Part shown: positions 1 to 9,943 of the stretch, in pieces
Numbering within the stretch: the stretch's first letter is position 1
Layout of the letters: each line of letters opens with the position of its first letter
Source: Acidobacteriota bacterium
GTDB lineage: Bacteria; Acidobacteriota; Terriglobia; Terriglobales; Acidobacteriaceae
Direction of reading: 5' to 3'
DNA: 64,000 nucleotides
Assembly (NCBI GenBank): GCA_013289875.1
Contig: JABCZC010000025.1
Location: forward strand, 1 to 64,000
Program-made: the position numbers and the translations under genes
The notes under the pieces: generated by a model
What the model was told of the DNA's origin: nothing
Seen by the model: the letters and a program-made list of their open reading frames with translations, nothing else
Database searches by the model: none

Positions 1-237
1 CGGGCAACCTTCGAACGCGCCCTGCCCCCGTTCGTTCGTGTAATCGACTCCGCGGAAGCAACAGCCACCCAGGTGGCCGCCGCGCTCTGTCTGGCCGACA
101 AACCATGCAACCCGGACGGCAAACCATACACCCGCCGCTTCTATGCGACCGACTCCGTCAACAAATTCCGCAATTTGGGCACACGTTTCCTTGGACAACG
201 GATCGAGCAAGTGGAACTGATCGATCTGGGCGGGTGA
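1..237 (+). CDS. murI: Glutamate racemase, C-terminal part (cut by window edge)
   Basis: The window opens inside a gene; the last 78 codons are present and end in TGA. Glutamate racemase makes D-glutamate for peptidoglycan in the cytoplasm. The translated end carries the family's typical C-terminal pattern: an IDSAEATA stretch near residue 16 of the fragment, then FYATDSVNKF and FLGQRIEQVEL close to the end. The N-terminal part with the first catalytic Cys lies outside the window. It converges with the next gene, with a 30-bp gap. The fragment is short, so the assignment rests on the C-terminal motif only. Confidence 0.85.
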   Translation, partial: RATFERALPPFVRVIDSAEATATQVAAALCLADKPCNPDGKPYTRRFYATDSVNKFRNLGTRFLGQRIEQVELIDLGG

Positions 238-267
238 ATCATCCCTGACGACAGCCGCCCGAATTCG

Positions 268-2121
268 TCAGGACCTTCTCAATTCGTGCTGTTGAAGAAT
301 CGCGTCGCCGGCAACTTCGACGGTATTTCGCCCGGCGCGCTTGGCCCTGTAGAGAGCGCTGTCGGCCGCGTCGATCAGGCCCTCAAGCTTTGAGTCCACA
401 TCCGGAGTCTGGGTGGCGCACCCGATGCTCACCGTGACCACGCCTTGCGGATTGCCTTCATGCAAAGTGCCGAGCGCCTGTGCGGCGCTGCGTATTCGCT
501 CAGCGATCTGTCTCGCGCCCGTTTGCGGGGTGTTGGGTAAAACCACGGCAAACTCTTCGCCGCCATAACGAGCTACCAGATCTGCAGGACGGGAAACCAA
601 CCCCAAAATCACTTTCGCAATCTGGCGAAGGCAATCGTCGCCCCGCAGATGACCGTGGATGTCGTTGTATGACTTGAAATGGTCCACATCGATCAGCAAC
701 AGAGAAATGTCGCAACGGGTCCGTATTGCGAGCCGCCATTGCTGCTCCAGAACCTGATCCAGACGTCGACGGTTGGCGATTTCAGTGAGGCCGTCAAGAC
801 TGGCGAGGCTCTCGACCAGCCGGAACGCTTTTTCGAGATCTTCTTCCGCAGCCTTGCGGCGCGAGATGTCCCGCACGACGTTAACGAAGCCAAACGGCTC
901 GCCGGTTGTCGGATCGTGATAAAGGCGCAGGTTCGACTCCATCCACAGATAGCTGCCATCCTTCTTTCGACACCGATACTGAAGAATCTTTCCTATCTTT
1001 CCAAGTCGGCAGTGTTCCAGCAGAGCTTTCCATTCGTCGAGATCATCGGGGTGAACGAGTTCACGGTAGCTGCCCCCCAGCAATTCCCCCGGCTCCCAAC
1101 CCAATAGCTCGGCCGCTGCGGGCGATACATATCGCCGTTCGCCATCGAGGTCGGTCAGCACAATAACGTCACGCGAGGTCTCGGCAAGCAACCGGAAGTA
1201 TCCTTCGCTGGACTGCAGGTTCTGCTGTAGCCGCCTGCTCTCAGCCATCACGACTTCAAGCAGATACAGCGACAGCATCGATATCGCGATGAAGAACTGA
1301 AAAGTCAAGATGTGCGCTTCTTGCGAGTTTGCGCGCATCAGCATGGTCGGCCCACGCCCTCCGGTTGTAAAAAAGCCACCGATCACCGAGACGATCAGCA
1401 ACCCCAAGGCAGAACCCGCAAGCCCCAGGCGAAGACCGATCACAATCAGGCAGGGCACAACCAGGAATAGAAAGGGGTAATCCGTTTGCCAGAAAACATA
1501 GACGGTAACCCCACAAAGCAGCGCGAAAGGCCACAGGAATTCAAAAGCGGATTGCTTTGGGAAGCGTCCTCTCTGGCCGAAAGCAAGGCAAAGTGGCGTG
1601 ACCGTCGAGATGCCCAAAGCGTCGGCAGTAAACCACAACCTGAAGGTATGTGCCATTGCAGTCGTATAGAATCTCTGCAGCGGAAGCGAAGCCAGAAACG
1701 CCGCAATCGCCGGCGCCAAAATCACTCCGCAAGCCAGAAAGCTCAACAATTGCCGCCGGCGAGTCAAATCCGGCGCAGGGGCAATCGTCCCGTACAAAAG
1801 GAACGCCGCTACCAGAACCTCGATCATGTTACAGCCGGCAAGATAAAAGGAGATCGGAACCGGGTTCGCGAGGCTCAGGTTAATCCCCACGTCTACGGAG
1901 TACGCGACACCGATATACGCGAGCCATTGCCGTCGAGGCGTAAGCAACAGCACCCCCAGCAGAAGACCGTTCGAAGGCCACACAATGGTGATGCCGCCGG
2001 AGCGAGTATTAAGCAACAGGGCGCAGTACGACAGCAGGGCGAGGAACACGCCAATTGCGGCGAGCCGCCGGATGGGAGGAAGGCGGCCAGTGTTATCCGG
2101 GTCGGTATCTATAGAAGTCAT
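268..2121 (-). CDS. Membrane diguanylate cyclase, MASE1-PAS-GGDEF
   Basis: A 617-residue protein predicted to make cyclic di-GMP at the inner membrane. Residues 20-295 are strongly hydrophobic with about eight to nine membrane segments and look like a MASE1 sensor. A PAS domain with PAC motif follows (about 305-422, ending in VVRDIS), then a GGDEF domain (about 435-605). The active-site loop is GGEEF at residues 520-524, which is a functional variant. An inhibitory I-site RxxD (R511-D514) sits five residues upstream of it, so product feedback is likely. No EAL domain is present. The signal sensed is unknown. Confidence 0.93.
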   Translation of the reverse strand: MTSIDTDPDNTGRLPPIRRLAAIGVFLALLSYCALLLNTRSGGITIVWPSNGLLLGVLLLTPRRQWLAYIGVAYSVDVGINLSLANPVPISFYLAGCNMIEVLVAAFLLYGTIAPAPDLTRRRQLLSFLACGVILAPAIAAFLASLPLQRFYTTAMAHTFRLWFTADALGISTVTPLCLAFGQRGRFPKQSAFEFLWPFALLCGVTVYVFWQTDYPFLFLVVPCLIVIGLRLGLAGSALGLLIVSVIGGFFTTGGRGPTMLMRANSQEAHILTFQFFIAISMLSLYLLEVVMAESRRLQQNLQSSEGYFRLLAETSRDVIVLTDLDGERRYVSPAAAELLGWEPGELLGGSYRELVHPDDLDEWKALLEHCRLGKIGKILQYRCRKKDGSYLWMESNLRLYHDPTTGEPFGFVNVVRDISRRKAAEEDLEKAFRLVESLASLDGLTEIANRRRLDQVLEQQWRLAIRTRCDISLLLIDVDHFKSYNDIHGHLRGDDCLRQIAKVILGLVSRPADLVARYGGEEFAVVLPNTPQTGARQIAERIRSAAQALGTLHEGNPQGVVTVSIGCATQTPDVDSKLEGLIDAADSALYRAKRAGRNTVEVAGDAILQQHELRRS

Positions 2122-2314
2122 GCGTCTCTGGAATCAAGAGTAACGAGCAAAGTGAGCACAAACAAGCAGATAGTTCTTCCCGAAGTGACCGTGGTGATGA
2201 GCAAAACCACGCCCAGATCGGCAAACTTACTCCTCGACGCATTTCCCAAAATGTTTTCAGTATCGGAAACGATAAATGCTCGACCTGATTCCCGTCTGCG
2301 CAGCGGGTCCCAGT

Positions 2315-2404
2315 TCAGCGCAGGTAGGATAACAAGGCGATTCCGAGCGCCAGGACAACAACCGGAATCCAAAACTGTGAGTCCGTCAGAATTGCCTTAA
2401 GCAC
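2315..2404 (-). CDS. Probable 29-residue single-span membrane peptide
   Basis: A very short reading frame starts at GTG 2404 with a GGTAGG motif six bases upstream. It encodes a peptide of 29 residues with a polar N-terminus (MLKAILTDSQFW), one hydrophobic span (about residues 11-27) and a final Arg. The layout is that of a genuine single-pass membrane microprotein, and the sequence lies in a 429-bp gap where no larger gene fits. Another frame across the same bases (2118-2372) has no such organisation. I do not recognise a characterised family. Without conservation data this remains a prediction. Confidence 0.5.
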   Translation of the reverse strand: MLKAILTDSQFWIPVVVLALGIALLSYLR

Positions 2405-2508
2405 AACAAGCCTACCGTTTCTGCAGTTAGCCGGTTCAGCGTCGGGACCGCGTTACCACGCAGCTACCATTTTACTTGATGGCCTCCCGGCGAGGGCTAG
2501 TTAATCGC

Positions 2509-2540
2509 TGCTAAAATTAGGACGCAAGTTTTTCCGCGGA
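2509..2540 (+). promoter_or_regulatory. Extended -10 promoter and RBS of the inositol oxygenase gene
   Basis: TG at 2509-2510, then C and TAAAAT at 2512-2517, form an extended -10 element. A GGAGGG ribosome-binding site follows at about 2535-2540, upstream of the ATG at 2551. No good -35 is seen, as expected for an extended -10 promoter. The rest of the 2405-2508 gap shows nothing I can name. Confidence 0.5.
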
Positions 2541-2550
2541 GGGTCACGCC

Positions 2551-3420
2551 ATGAATAGCACTCTCAGCCCAGTTGAGGTCGCACAGGCAGTTCACATCGA
2601 AGAAGAGTGGGACGAGTTTGTCAGCGGCCGCTACAAAGAGGGCAAAAGCGAGTCGGAGTTTCGCAACTACGATGCGAAGGTCGTGCCAACGGTCGCCGAA
2701 TTCTACAAGCTTAACCACGAGAAACAGACTCTCGACTTCGTTCTCCGCAAGGAAGCAGAGTATTTCCCACTCAAGAAGGGCGAAAAGACAATCTGGGAAG
2801 CGGCAGACTTCCTGAATACGCTGGTCGATGACAGCGACCCAGATACAGATCTTACCCAAATCGAGCACCTGCTTCAGACTTCGGAGGCGGTCCGCAGAGA
2901 TGGACACCCCCGATGGATGGTCGCGGCGGCTTTCGCACACGATCTGGGCAAGGTTCTATGCCTCTACGGAGAGCCGCAATGGGCAGTAGTGGGCGACACT
3001 TTCCCGGTGGGCTGCGCCTACTCCGATAAGATCGTCTTTCCCGAGTACTTTGCGAACAATCCGGATATGAACGTGCCGGAGTATCAGACGCTATACGGCA
3101 TCTATGAGCCAAACTGCGGCCTCGACAAGGTGCACATGTCGTGGGGACACGACGCCTACATCGCGCACGTGATGAAGCCGTATCTTCCCGAAGAGGCTCT
3201 CTATATGCTGCGCTATCACTCCTTTTACGCGGCGCACCAGCACGGCGCTTACACGCACTTGATGACCGAGCAAGACAAGCAAATGTTCGCGACCTGGGTT
3301 CTGAAGTTCAATCCCTACGATCTTTACTCGAAGGGTCTCGCCAAGCCGGATATGCCAGCGATCAAGCCCTATTACGACGATCTATTCGCGGAGTTTTTCC
3401 CCGGAAAGATCGCCTGGTAG
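2551..3420 (+). CDS. myo-Inositol oxygenase
   Basis: A 289-residue cytoplasmic di-iron enzyme of the MIOX family (HD-fold), which cleaves myo-inositol with O2 to D-glucuronate. All expected metal ligands of the animal enzyme have counterparts: H106 (EHLLQT), H130-D131 (AHDLGK), H200 (SWGHDAY), H223 (RYHSFY) and D257 (PYDLYS). The length matches the eukaryotic enzyme closely. Bacterial members are less common than the IolG route. The start is fixed by a GGAGGG site. It converges with a sugar-porter-like gene, which could supply a substrate, but no inositol or uronate pathway enzymes lie nearby. Confidence 0.93.
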   Translation: MNSTLSPVEVAQAVHIEEEWDEFVSGRYKEGKSESEFRNYDAKVVPTVAEFYKLNHEKQTLDFVLRKEAEYFPLKKGEKTIWEAADFLNTLVDDSDPDTDLTQIEHLLQTSEAVRRDGHPRWMVAAAFAHDLGKVLCLYGEPQWAVVGDTFPVGCAYSDKIVFPEYFANNPDMNVPEYQTLYGIYEPNCGLDKVHMSWGHDAYIAHVMKPYLPEEALYMLRYHSFYAAHQHGAYTHLMTEQDKQMFATWVLKFNPYDLYSKGLAKPDMPAIKPYYDDLFAEFFPGKIAW

Positions 3421-3437
3421 CGGTTTCCTTTTGTAAG

Positions 3438-4745
3438 CTAGAAAAATCGGGTCCGCTTCCACAGCGTCCATCCGGCACCGAAGAGCAGGATTGCGAGCAG
3501 CACGCACAAGCCCGCAGCCCAACTCATATTCATGGCCAATGGCGGCAGCGTTGCTCCCCAGGCAAACCAGACAAACAGACCGATGGCCAGGGCGACAATC
3601 AGGTAGTCCCACCACTGACGGTTGCTTTGGGCCTGCTTATCATGTTCAATGCCAGCCTGCGCCATGAGAGCACGGTGATACTCCAGGTTGTAACGATTGC
3701 ACTCGCGCAGGAGCACTTCGTTTGTCGAGGCGTGCTCTTCTGCCGACGCAGCGGCGGTGCTGATGGCGAGCGCGCCGAGAATCATAACTGCCGATCCTGC
3801 AAGAATGGACAACTGATGCCTTCGATCGAGCCCGGCGAGTTCGCCGAAGACAAGCGCTCCCCACGCAAGTCCCCAGAGCTGGTTGGTGTTTGAAAGAGGA
3901 ATGCCGCGGCCAATGCCGATGTACTTGGTCGCGTACTGCTGAAAGAGGTCGCCGATGACCCAGCAGAATCCGCCGAGAAAAAGCCAGAAGACAAAGTGGC
4001 GCGCGGCGAAGAGCTGCCCGGCGACCGTATGGAAGCCGCCCGCGAGTCCGATTGAAAGGGCAAACATGGTGCCCAGCTCACCCACGGTGAAGATAGTCAC
4101 GAACGATAAAGGATTCATGCCGCTCAGATAGGCCTTGCGATAGGGAACATACATCGTGCCCCACAACAGGCTGGCTCCCAGGGCCGCGGCGACACCCGCC
4201 ACGGCATGCGTCGAGCTCGCGTTCGCGGAGCGGATCGTGCTGAACCCCAGCGTCGTTGCACCGGCCACGATTGCCAGAGCTCCCAGAATCACTTTCGCCC
4301 AGTTGCCGGCGGAGGCCCCTCTGAGTTCCTTGAACAGAACGATCCCCCACAGAATGCCGATCAGGCTGTTGGCGTTCCACAGGGGAAACGCGATCGCAAG
4401 CCCGACGTCGCGAATAGCGAAGACGGTGAGCGTGTTTGCGACTGCCCACAGCGCGCCGGCGAGAATCGCCCAGGCAAGGAGGTGAGGTTTGCTGAGCAGG
4501 TCTTCAAAAACATACTTCGTGCCACGCAACAGAGTTGGGAAGGTCCATCGGGCGGTAAAGACGCCCGCAACCATACAGAGTGAAATCGTGTATGGAGAGA
4601 GGCCTGTCGTAACCAGCTTGGTGGGAGCCTCCGCCGCACCCAGCCAGGCACCCGCCGCAATACCGCACAGCACCCCGAGACCATGCATTGAATGCCCGGG
4701 CATTGCTGATTTCGGTTGCTCGTCGATCTTTGATATTCCTGCCAT
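3438..4745 (-). CDS. GRP/DMT-superfamily sugar-porter-like membrane protein
   Basis: A 435-residue inner-membrane protein with about ten hydrophobic spans in residues 20-345, and two more after a hydrophilic Glu/Arg-rich loop (about 345-385) near the C-terminus. The fold resembles the glucose/ribose porter and EamA-type drug/metabolite transporters (conserved WG and PL..NAN-type helices), so sugar uptake is plausible but unproven. I use ATG 4745, which has GGAAAG upstream, rather than the TTG at 4763. It converges with inositol oxygenase and diverges from the tetR operon, sharing a 155-bp control region. Confidence 0.75.
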   Translation of the reverse strand: MAGISKIDEQPKSAMPGHSMHGLGVLCGIAAGAWLGAAEAPTKLVTTGLSPYTISLCMVAGVFTARWTFPTLLRGTKYVFEDLLSKPHLLAWAILAGALWAVANTLTVFAIRDVGLAIAFPLWNANSLIGILWGIVLFKELRGASAGNWAKVILGALAIVAGATTLGFSTIRSANASSTHAVAGVAAALGASLLWGTMYVPYRKAYLSGMNPLSFVTIFTVGELGTMFALSIGLAGGFHTVAGQLFAARHFVFWLFLGGFCWVIGDLFQQYATKYIGIGRGIPLSNTNQLWGLAWGALVFGELAGLDRRHQLSILAGSAVMILGALAISTAAASAEEHASTNEVLLRECNRYNLEYHRALMAQAGIEHDKQAQSNRQWWDYLIVALAIGLFVWFAWGATLPPLAMNMSWAAGLCVLLAILLFGAGWTLWKRTRFF

Positions 4746-4871
4746 CTCTCGAGTTCTTTCCAATCGGTGCAGGAAGCCACATTAAGGGACGCAGGGACAA
4801 GAGTCAACAAAGCCGCGACATCCCGGACGTCACAAAAGAACAAAAATTAGACGAGTATCGGCGAGACAATT

Positions 4872-4897
4872 GCTATAATTTTTAACTGACTGGTTAA
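4872..4897 (+). promoter_or_regulatory. Extended -10 promoter with overlapping inverted-repeat operator
   Basis: An extended -10 (TG 4871-4872, TATAAT 4874-4879) is followed at 4882-4897 by the perfect inverted repeat TTAAC-TGACTG-GTTAA. The repeat covers the predicted transcription start and ends three bases before the ATG of the TetR gene at 4901. This is the expected position for autorepression. No clear -35 is seen. Confidence 0.75.
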
Positions 4898-4900
4898 TTA

Positions 4901-5635
4901 ATGACAGACAAACCCATTCAGATTCGGCAAGACCGCGCCGACCAGACGCGGAAGCATATCCTGCGCGCTGCGATCCGTGAATTCAGCGCGCATGGTCTGG
5001 CAGGAGCACGTACGGACGCTATCGCCGTGTCGGCGAAGGTCAACAAGGCGCTCCTTTACTACTACTTCAAGAGCAAGCATGGTCTGTACGCGGCGGCGTT
5101 TGAGGAGATCGCCAGCAGCGTCGTCGAGCGCACCCTCGCCGCTCTTGACCCGGAATACAGCGCCGGGGAACGCCTTGTGCGCGCAGCACTGGACCACTTC
5201 GACCGGATTCTCACACAGCACGAGTTCCAGAGTCTCCTGCAGCAGGAGATGGTCAGGTTCCGCCGGGGCGAGAGTGGGGACGTGTCGCAGCTCGTCAAGA
5301 AGGTGTTCAAGCCGTTGCTCTTGAAGATGCAGGAAACAGTGCAAGAAGGTATTCGAGCGGGTGAGTTGTGTGAGGTTGACCCGTTACAGGTTGTGTATTC
5401 GATGCTGGGCGCCAATGTCTTCTATTTTCTAAGCGCGCCAATGATGCAATTTGCGCTGCCCTTCGATCCATTCGACGAGACGGCGCTGGAGATGCGGCGG
5501 CGGGCTACTGCGCAATTTTTGGGCAAAGCTCTCTTCGTTGACCGCGTTCGCGGAGTCAAGGTTGCGAAGCGCGTCCTGGCCGATATGCCTATGCCGAAGC
5601 TCAATAAGAATAGACTGTGGAGAAAGCACCCATGA
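4901..5635 (+). CDS. TetR-family transcriptional repressor of the efflux operon
   Basis: A 244-residue regulator. The N-terminal helix-turn-helix is clear (about residues 14-60: a TRKHILRAA helix, then AVSAKVNKALLYYYFKSK). The C-terminal ligand domain is helical and resembles the YsiA/CecR-like group. It is the first gene of a four-gene operon with a HlyD-like adaptor, an ABC ATPase and an ABC-2 permease, each overlapping the next by 4 bp. That order parallels E. coli cecR-ybhGFSR. It probably represses itself and the pump through the inverted repeat just upstream. The inducer is unknown. Confidence 0.92.
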   Translation: MTDKPIQIRQDRADQTRKHILRAAIREFSAHGLAGARTDAIAVSAKVNKALLYYYFKSKHGLYAAAFEEIASSVVERTLAALDPEYSAGERLVRAALDHFDRILTQHEFQSLLQQEMVRFRRGESGDVSQLVKKVFKPLLLKMQETVQEGIRAGELCEVDPLQVVYSMLGANVFYFLSAPMMQFALPFDPFDETALEMRRRATAQFLGKALFVDRVRGVKVAKRVLADMPMPKLNKNRLWRKHP

Positions 5636-6692
5636 ATGCACGCAATCGCGTGTTTATTTTGCTCGGGATACTCGCGCTCATCGCGCTCGCCTGGTATTTC
5701 TTTTCAACGCAGCGCTCAGACGATCTTCAGTTAATCGGCACGGTGGACGCCAATGAAGTCGTCGTCAGCTCGCGCATCCCTGGCCGCATACAAACACTGA
5801 CGGTCGACGAAGGCGACGACGTGAAGGCCGGGCGACTCATCGCAACCATCGAAAGCGACGACCTGGCGGCTGCAACCAATGCCGCCAAGGCGACAACGGT
5901 AAGCCAGCAGTACAAGCTGCAGGGGTCAAGCGATACGGAACGGCAGATGCTAGGAAGCACGTCCAGCCAGGTAATCAATGCGGAAGCCCAACTCCGCGCA
6001 GCGAGAGCCAGCTTGGTGCAGGCACAGGCTCAGTACGAGCATCAGCAGGCGGATACCTCGCGGACCGTGGCTCTGGCCAAGCAGGGCGTAATGAGCGAGC
6101 AGGCGCACGATGAAGCGGTTACCTCTTTGAATGCAGCGAAAGCTGCGGTCGATGCGGCGCAGGAGAATGTTTCTGCGGCTGAGGCCTCAGTGAAGCTCGC
6201 GAAGGCGAATACGATTCAGGCGCAGGCAGCCGCCAAAACAGTGCAGGCAACACGTGGCGATGTGCAAAATGCGCAGGCGCTGCTGAACCAAGCGCAGGTT
6301 CAACTGGGATATGCGCAGGTCGTTTCGCCAATCTCCGGCAAGGTCAACGTAAGAGCGGCGCGCCAAGGCGAGGTAGTTTCGCCCGGAACTCCAATCGTGA
6401 CCATCACCGACCTGACCCAGACGTGGATCTATGCGCCGCTGCCCGAGACGGAGGCCGATTCCGTGCAGGTGGGCGACAGCCTCCGTGTGGTCATGCCGAG
6501 CGGTTCTACCATTCAGGGCAAGGTGATCGCCAAGTCGGCGGAGGCAGACTTCGCCACGCAGCGCGATGTGAGCCGGCGTAAGAGAGATATCAAGACCATC
6601 AAGCTGAAACTGCTGATCGACAATCCCGGCATGAAGTACGTACCGGGAATGATCGCCGAAGTCTATATCCCGAAGAACAAGCCGGTGTCGCG

Positions 6693-6696
<4 letters not shown>
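5632..6696 (+). CDS. HlyD-family periplasmic adaptor of an ABC efflux pump
   Basis: A 354-residue membrane-fusion protein. One N-terminal anchor (residues 7-25) is followed by a biotinyl-lipoyl half motif (about 40-80), an Ala/Gln-rich coiled-coil hairpin (about 90-225) and the second lipoyl half with beta-barrel (about 225-340). I choose ATG 5632, which overlaps the tetR stop by 4 bp and has GGAGAAAG upstream, over the GTG at 5617. It should bridge the ABC permease encoded next to an outer-membrane TolC-like channel. The closest characterised layout is YbhG of the YbhGFSR pump. Confidence 0.9.
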
Positions 6697-7702
<1,006 letters not shown>

Positions 7703-7706
<4 letters not shown>

Positions 7707-8815
7707 CACGAATGATGGCAATTGTAGAACGCGAGATGCGGAAGTTCTTCCGCTCACCAGCGCTGATGATGGTCTCGATGGCCCTTCCGCTTGTCCAGCT
7801 GATCATCCTAGGCAACGCCTTCGGCGGCAAGATTCGCGGGGCGCGCATGGGGGTAGTCGACTACGACCGCGAGTCCCAATCGCTGAAGATCCACGAGGCC
7901 TTCGACTCGATTGCCGTAAACATCCGCACCTTTACCACGGTTCCATACAGTGACGAACAGCAGGCGCGGGAAGACGTGCGTACAGGAAAGATTGATGGCG
8001 CCGTTATCATTCCGGCGCAGTATTCGCGGCGCGTACTCGCCGGCGATTCTCCGGCAATCGGGTTGGTGGTCGACAACTCCGACCAGACCATGAGCAGCAG
8101 CCTCGAGGCCGAGATGCAATCACTCGTCGACGCATTGAACGCTCCCGTCATCCAGCAAAGAGTAGTTCAAAGCATCGCTCTCGAAATCGTAGAACTTTAC
8201 CCCTACGTCGAATACATGAAGTACCTGCTTTCCGGCTCTGTGGCGCTAGCCATGTATGTGGCCGTCATGATCGGCGGAGGCATGCTCTATATCGACGACA
8301 AGGCGCGGGGGGTGCACGAAGGCTATCTGGTAACGCCGATCACGAGACTGGAGTTGGTCCTCGGATTGAATCTCGCAGGCACCATCAAGGCTGTGCTTTC
8401 GGGCGTCTGCCTGACGGTGATTGGCTCGTTGATGGCGGGCCTGGGCGTGATCTTTCATCCGGAGTCAGCCTTGCTTCTCCTGCTGTTGATCCTGTCGACC
8501 TCAATCGCCTTCAACGGCATGATGTTCCTGATGATGGTGCGCGTCGAAGACCCCCTCATACCGCGAGCCATTTTTGGAGTGCTGAATACGCTGCTGTTCT
8601 TTCCGAGCGGGGCGATTTCTCCAGTCACAGGATTTCCACCCTGGCTGAAAGCGATTGCGGTTATCGATCCTTTTACCTATGCAGTGCACGGCTTCAAGGC
8701 AGTGCTGCTCAAGGATGGGGGCTTGACGGCTATCCGCACGGACCTGATTTTCCTGTTTGGGTTTGGGATCGCGACGTTGCTGGTCGCGACTCCTCTTTTC
8801 AAGCGCACTCTATAG
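7703..8815 (+). CDS. ABC-2 type export permease
   Basis: A 370-residue inner-membrane permease of the ABC-2 family. One N-terminal membrane span (about 20-38) precedes a long extracytoplasmic domain (about 40-170), and five spans follow (about 175-365), ending in a positively charged tail. Two permeases (YbhS, YbhR) occur in the related E. coli pump; here a single gene suggests a homodimer. It is the last gene of the tetR operon. The substrate is unknown; homologous systems export cationic drugs, antibiotics or sodium. Confidence 0.92.
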
Positions 8816-8835
8816 CGACCGGTACGCCGCCACGC

Positions 8836-8844
8836 TGCTATCCT
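8836..8844 (+). promoter_or_regulatory. Extended -10 element upstream of fabI
   Basis: TG at 8836-8837, then C and TATCCT at 8839-8844, form an extended -10. A GGAGGA ribosome-binding site (8853-8858) and the ATG at 8869 follow. The element lies just after the stop of the efflux operon, so fabI probably has its own transcript. Confidence 0.5.
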
Positions 8845-8868
8845 CTTTGTTTGGAGGAAACCTGTTCC

Positions 8869-9636
8869 ATGCTTAATCTTGAAGGTCGCGTCGCCGCCGT
8901 TTTCGGACTGGCCAACAAACGCAGCATCGCCTGGGGTATCGCCCAGAAGCTCCAGCAGGCGGGAGCCAGGCTCGCCATCAGCTACCAAAATGAGCGTATG
9001 AAGGCTGAAGCCCAGGACCTGATCGCCGATCTCCCCGGCGCTGAAGCTTTCCAGTGCGACGTGTCGAACGACGAGGAAATCCACCACGTCTTCGCGCAAC
9101 TAAAGGAGCGCTACGGCAAGCTTGATGTGCTGGTACACTCGATCGGCTATGCACCCGCGGAAGAGCTGAAGAACGACTTTGTCCAGACGACGCGTGATGG
9201 CTTCCGCATCGCACACGACGTCAGCGTCTACTCGCTGATCGCGCTCAGCCGCGGCGCGGCACCGCTGATGCCCGAGGGTGGCAGCATCATCACGCTCACC
9301 TATTACGGTGCGGAAAAGGTAGTTCCTCACTACAACGTGATGGGCGTGGCCAAGGCTGCGCTTGAGGCCACGGTGCGCTATCTTGCGGCTGATCTGGGCA
9401 AGCAGAACATTCGCGTCAATGCCATCTCCGCCGGACCGATCAAGACCCTCGCTGCGCGCGGCATCGGTGGTTTGAGCGATATGCTGAAGGCCCACGCTGA
9501 CCGCGCGCCGCTGCATCGCAATACGGAGCAATTGGAAGTGGGCGGCGCCGCTGTTTTTCTGGCTTCAGAGATGGCCAGCGGCATCACCGGAGAAACCATC
9601 TTCGTCGACTCGGGCTACAACATTATGGGCTTTTGA
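8869..9636 (+). CDS. fabI: Enoyl-[acyl-carrier-protein] reductase (NADH)
   Basis: A 255-residue short-chain-dehydrogenase-type enzyme that reduces enoyl-ACP in fatty acid synthesis. It has the FabI-specific features: the N-terminal cofactor region GLANKRSIAWGIA (13-25) and the active-site arrangement of a Tyr at 145/146, Y155 and K162 spaced as in E. coli FabI (Y146, Y156, K163). The C-terminus ends in the usual FVDSGYNIMG. The ATG at 8869 with GGAGGA upstream is preferred over a TTG at 8851. FabI is the target of triclosan and isoniazid-type inhibitors in other bacteria. Confidence 0.95.
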   Translation: MLNLEGRVAAVFGLANKRSIAWGIAQKLQQAGARLAISYQNERMKAEAQDLIADLPGAEAFQCDVSNDEEIHHVFAQLKERYGKLDVLVHSIGYAPAEELKNDFVQTTRDGFRIAHDVSVYSLIALSRGAAPLMPEGGSIITLTYYGAEKVVPHYNVMGVAKAALEATVRYLAADLGKQNIRVNAISAGPIKTLAARGIGGLSDMLKAHADRAPLHRNTEQLEVGGAAVFLASEMASGITGETIFVDSGYNIMGF

Positions 9637-9688
9637 GGGGAACTTTGCCGGCCGTCTCTCCGTAGCTCCAATGCGGTAGGTTTTTGCG

Positions 9689-9880
9689 ATGATTAAATTC
9701 CTTTTGTGGTGTGTTCTTCTGTTTCTGTGCTGGCCGCTGGCACTGCTGGCACTGATCGCGTATCCCTTTGTGTGGCTGATCCTGTTGCCCTTCCGGGTGG
9801 TCGGAATTGCGGTGGGCGGCGCCCTCGAACTGGTTGCTGCATTGATCTTTCTACCTGCGCGCCTGCTCCGTGCGGTCTAA
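9689..9880 (+). CDS. Small hydrophobic membrane protein
   Basis: A 63-residue protein that is almost entirely hydrophobic, with two likely membrane spans (about 4-35 and 38-58) and a positively charged C-terminus (PARLLRAV). A GGTAGG motif precedes the ATG. It lies between fabI and a TonB-like gene on the same strand. I do not recognise a named family. Confidence 0.65.
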   Translation: MIKFLLWCVLLFLCWPLALLALIAYPFVWLILLPFRVVGIAVGGALELVAALIFLPARLLRAV

Positions 9881-9943
9881 GCGTGCATTTGCCTTCCCGG
9901 CAACGCCATCCTGATGCACACTAGTGTTAGGAGATACTTTCCA

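Noticed and set aside
1486-2400. 304-residue plus-strand reading frame opposite the MASE1-GGDEF gene
   Set aside because: It is antisense to a clear membrane-domain gene, is very rich in Arg, Gln and Lys, and has no domain pattern.
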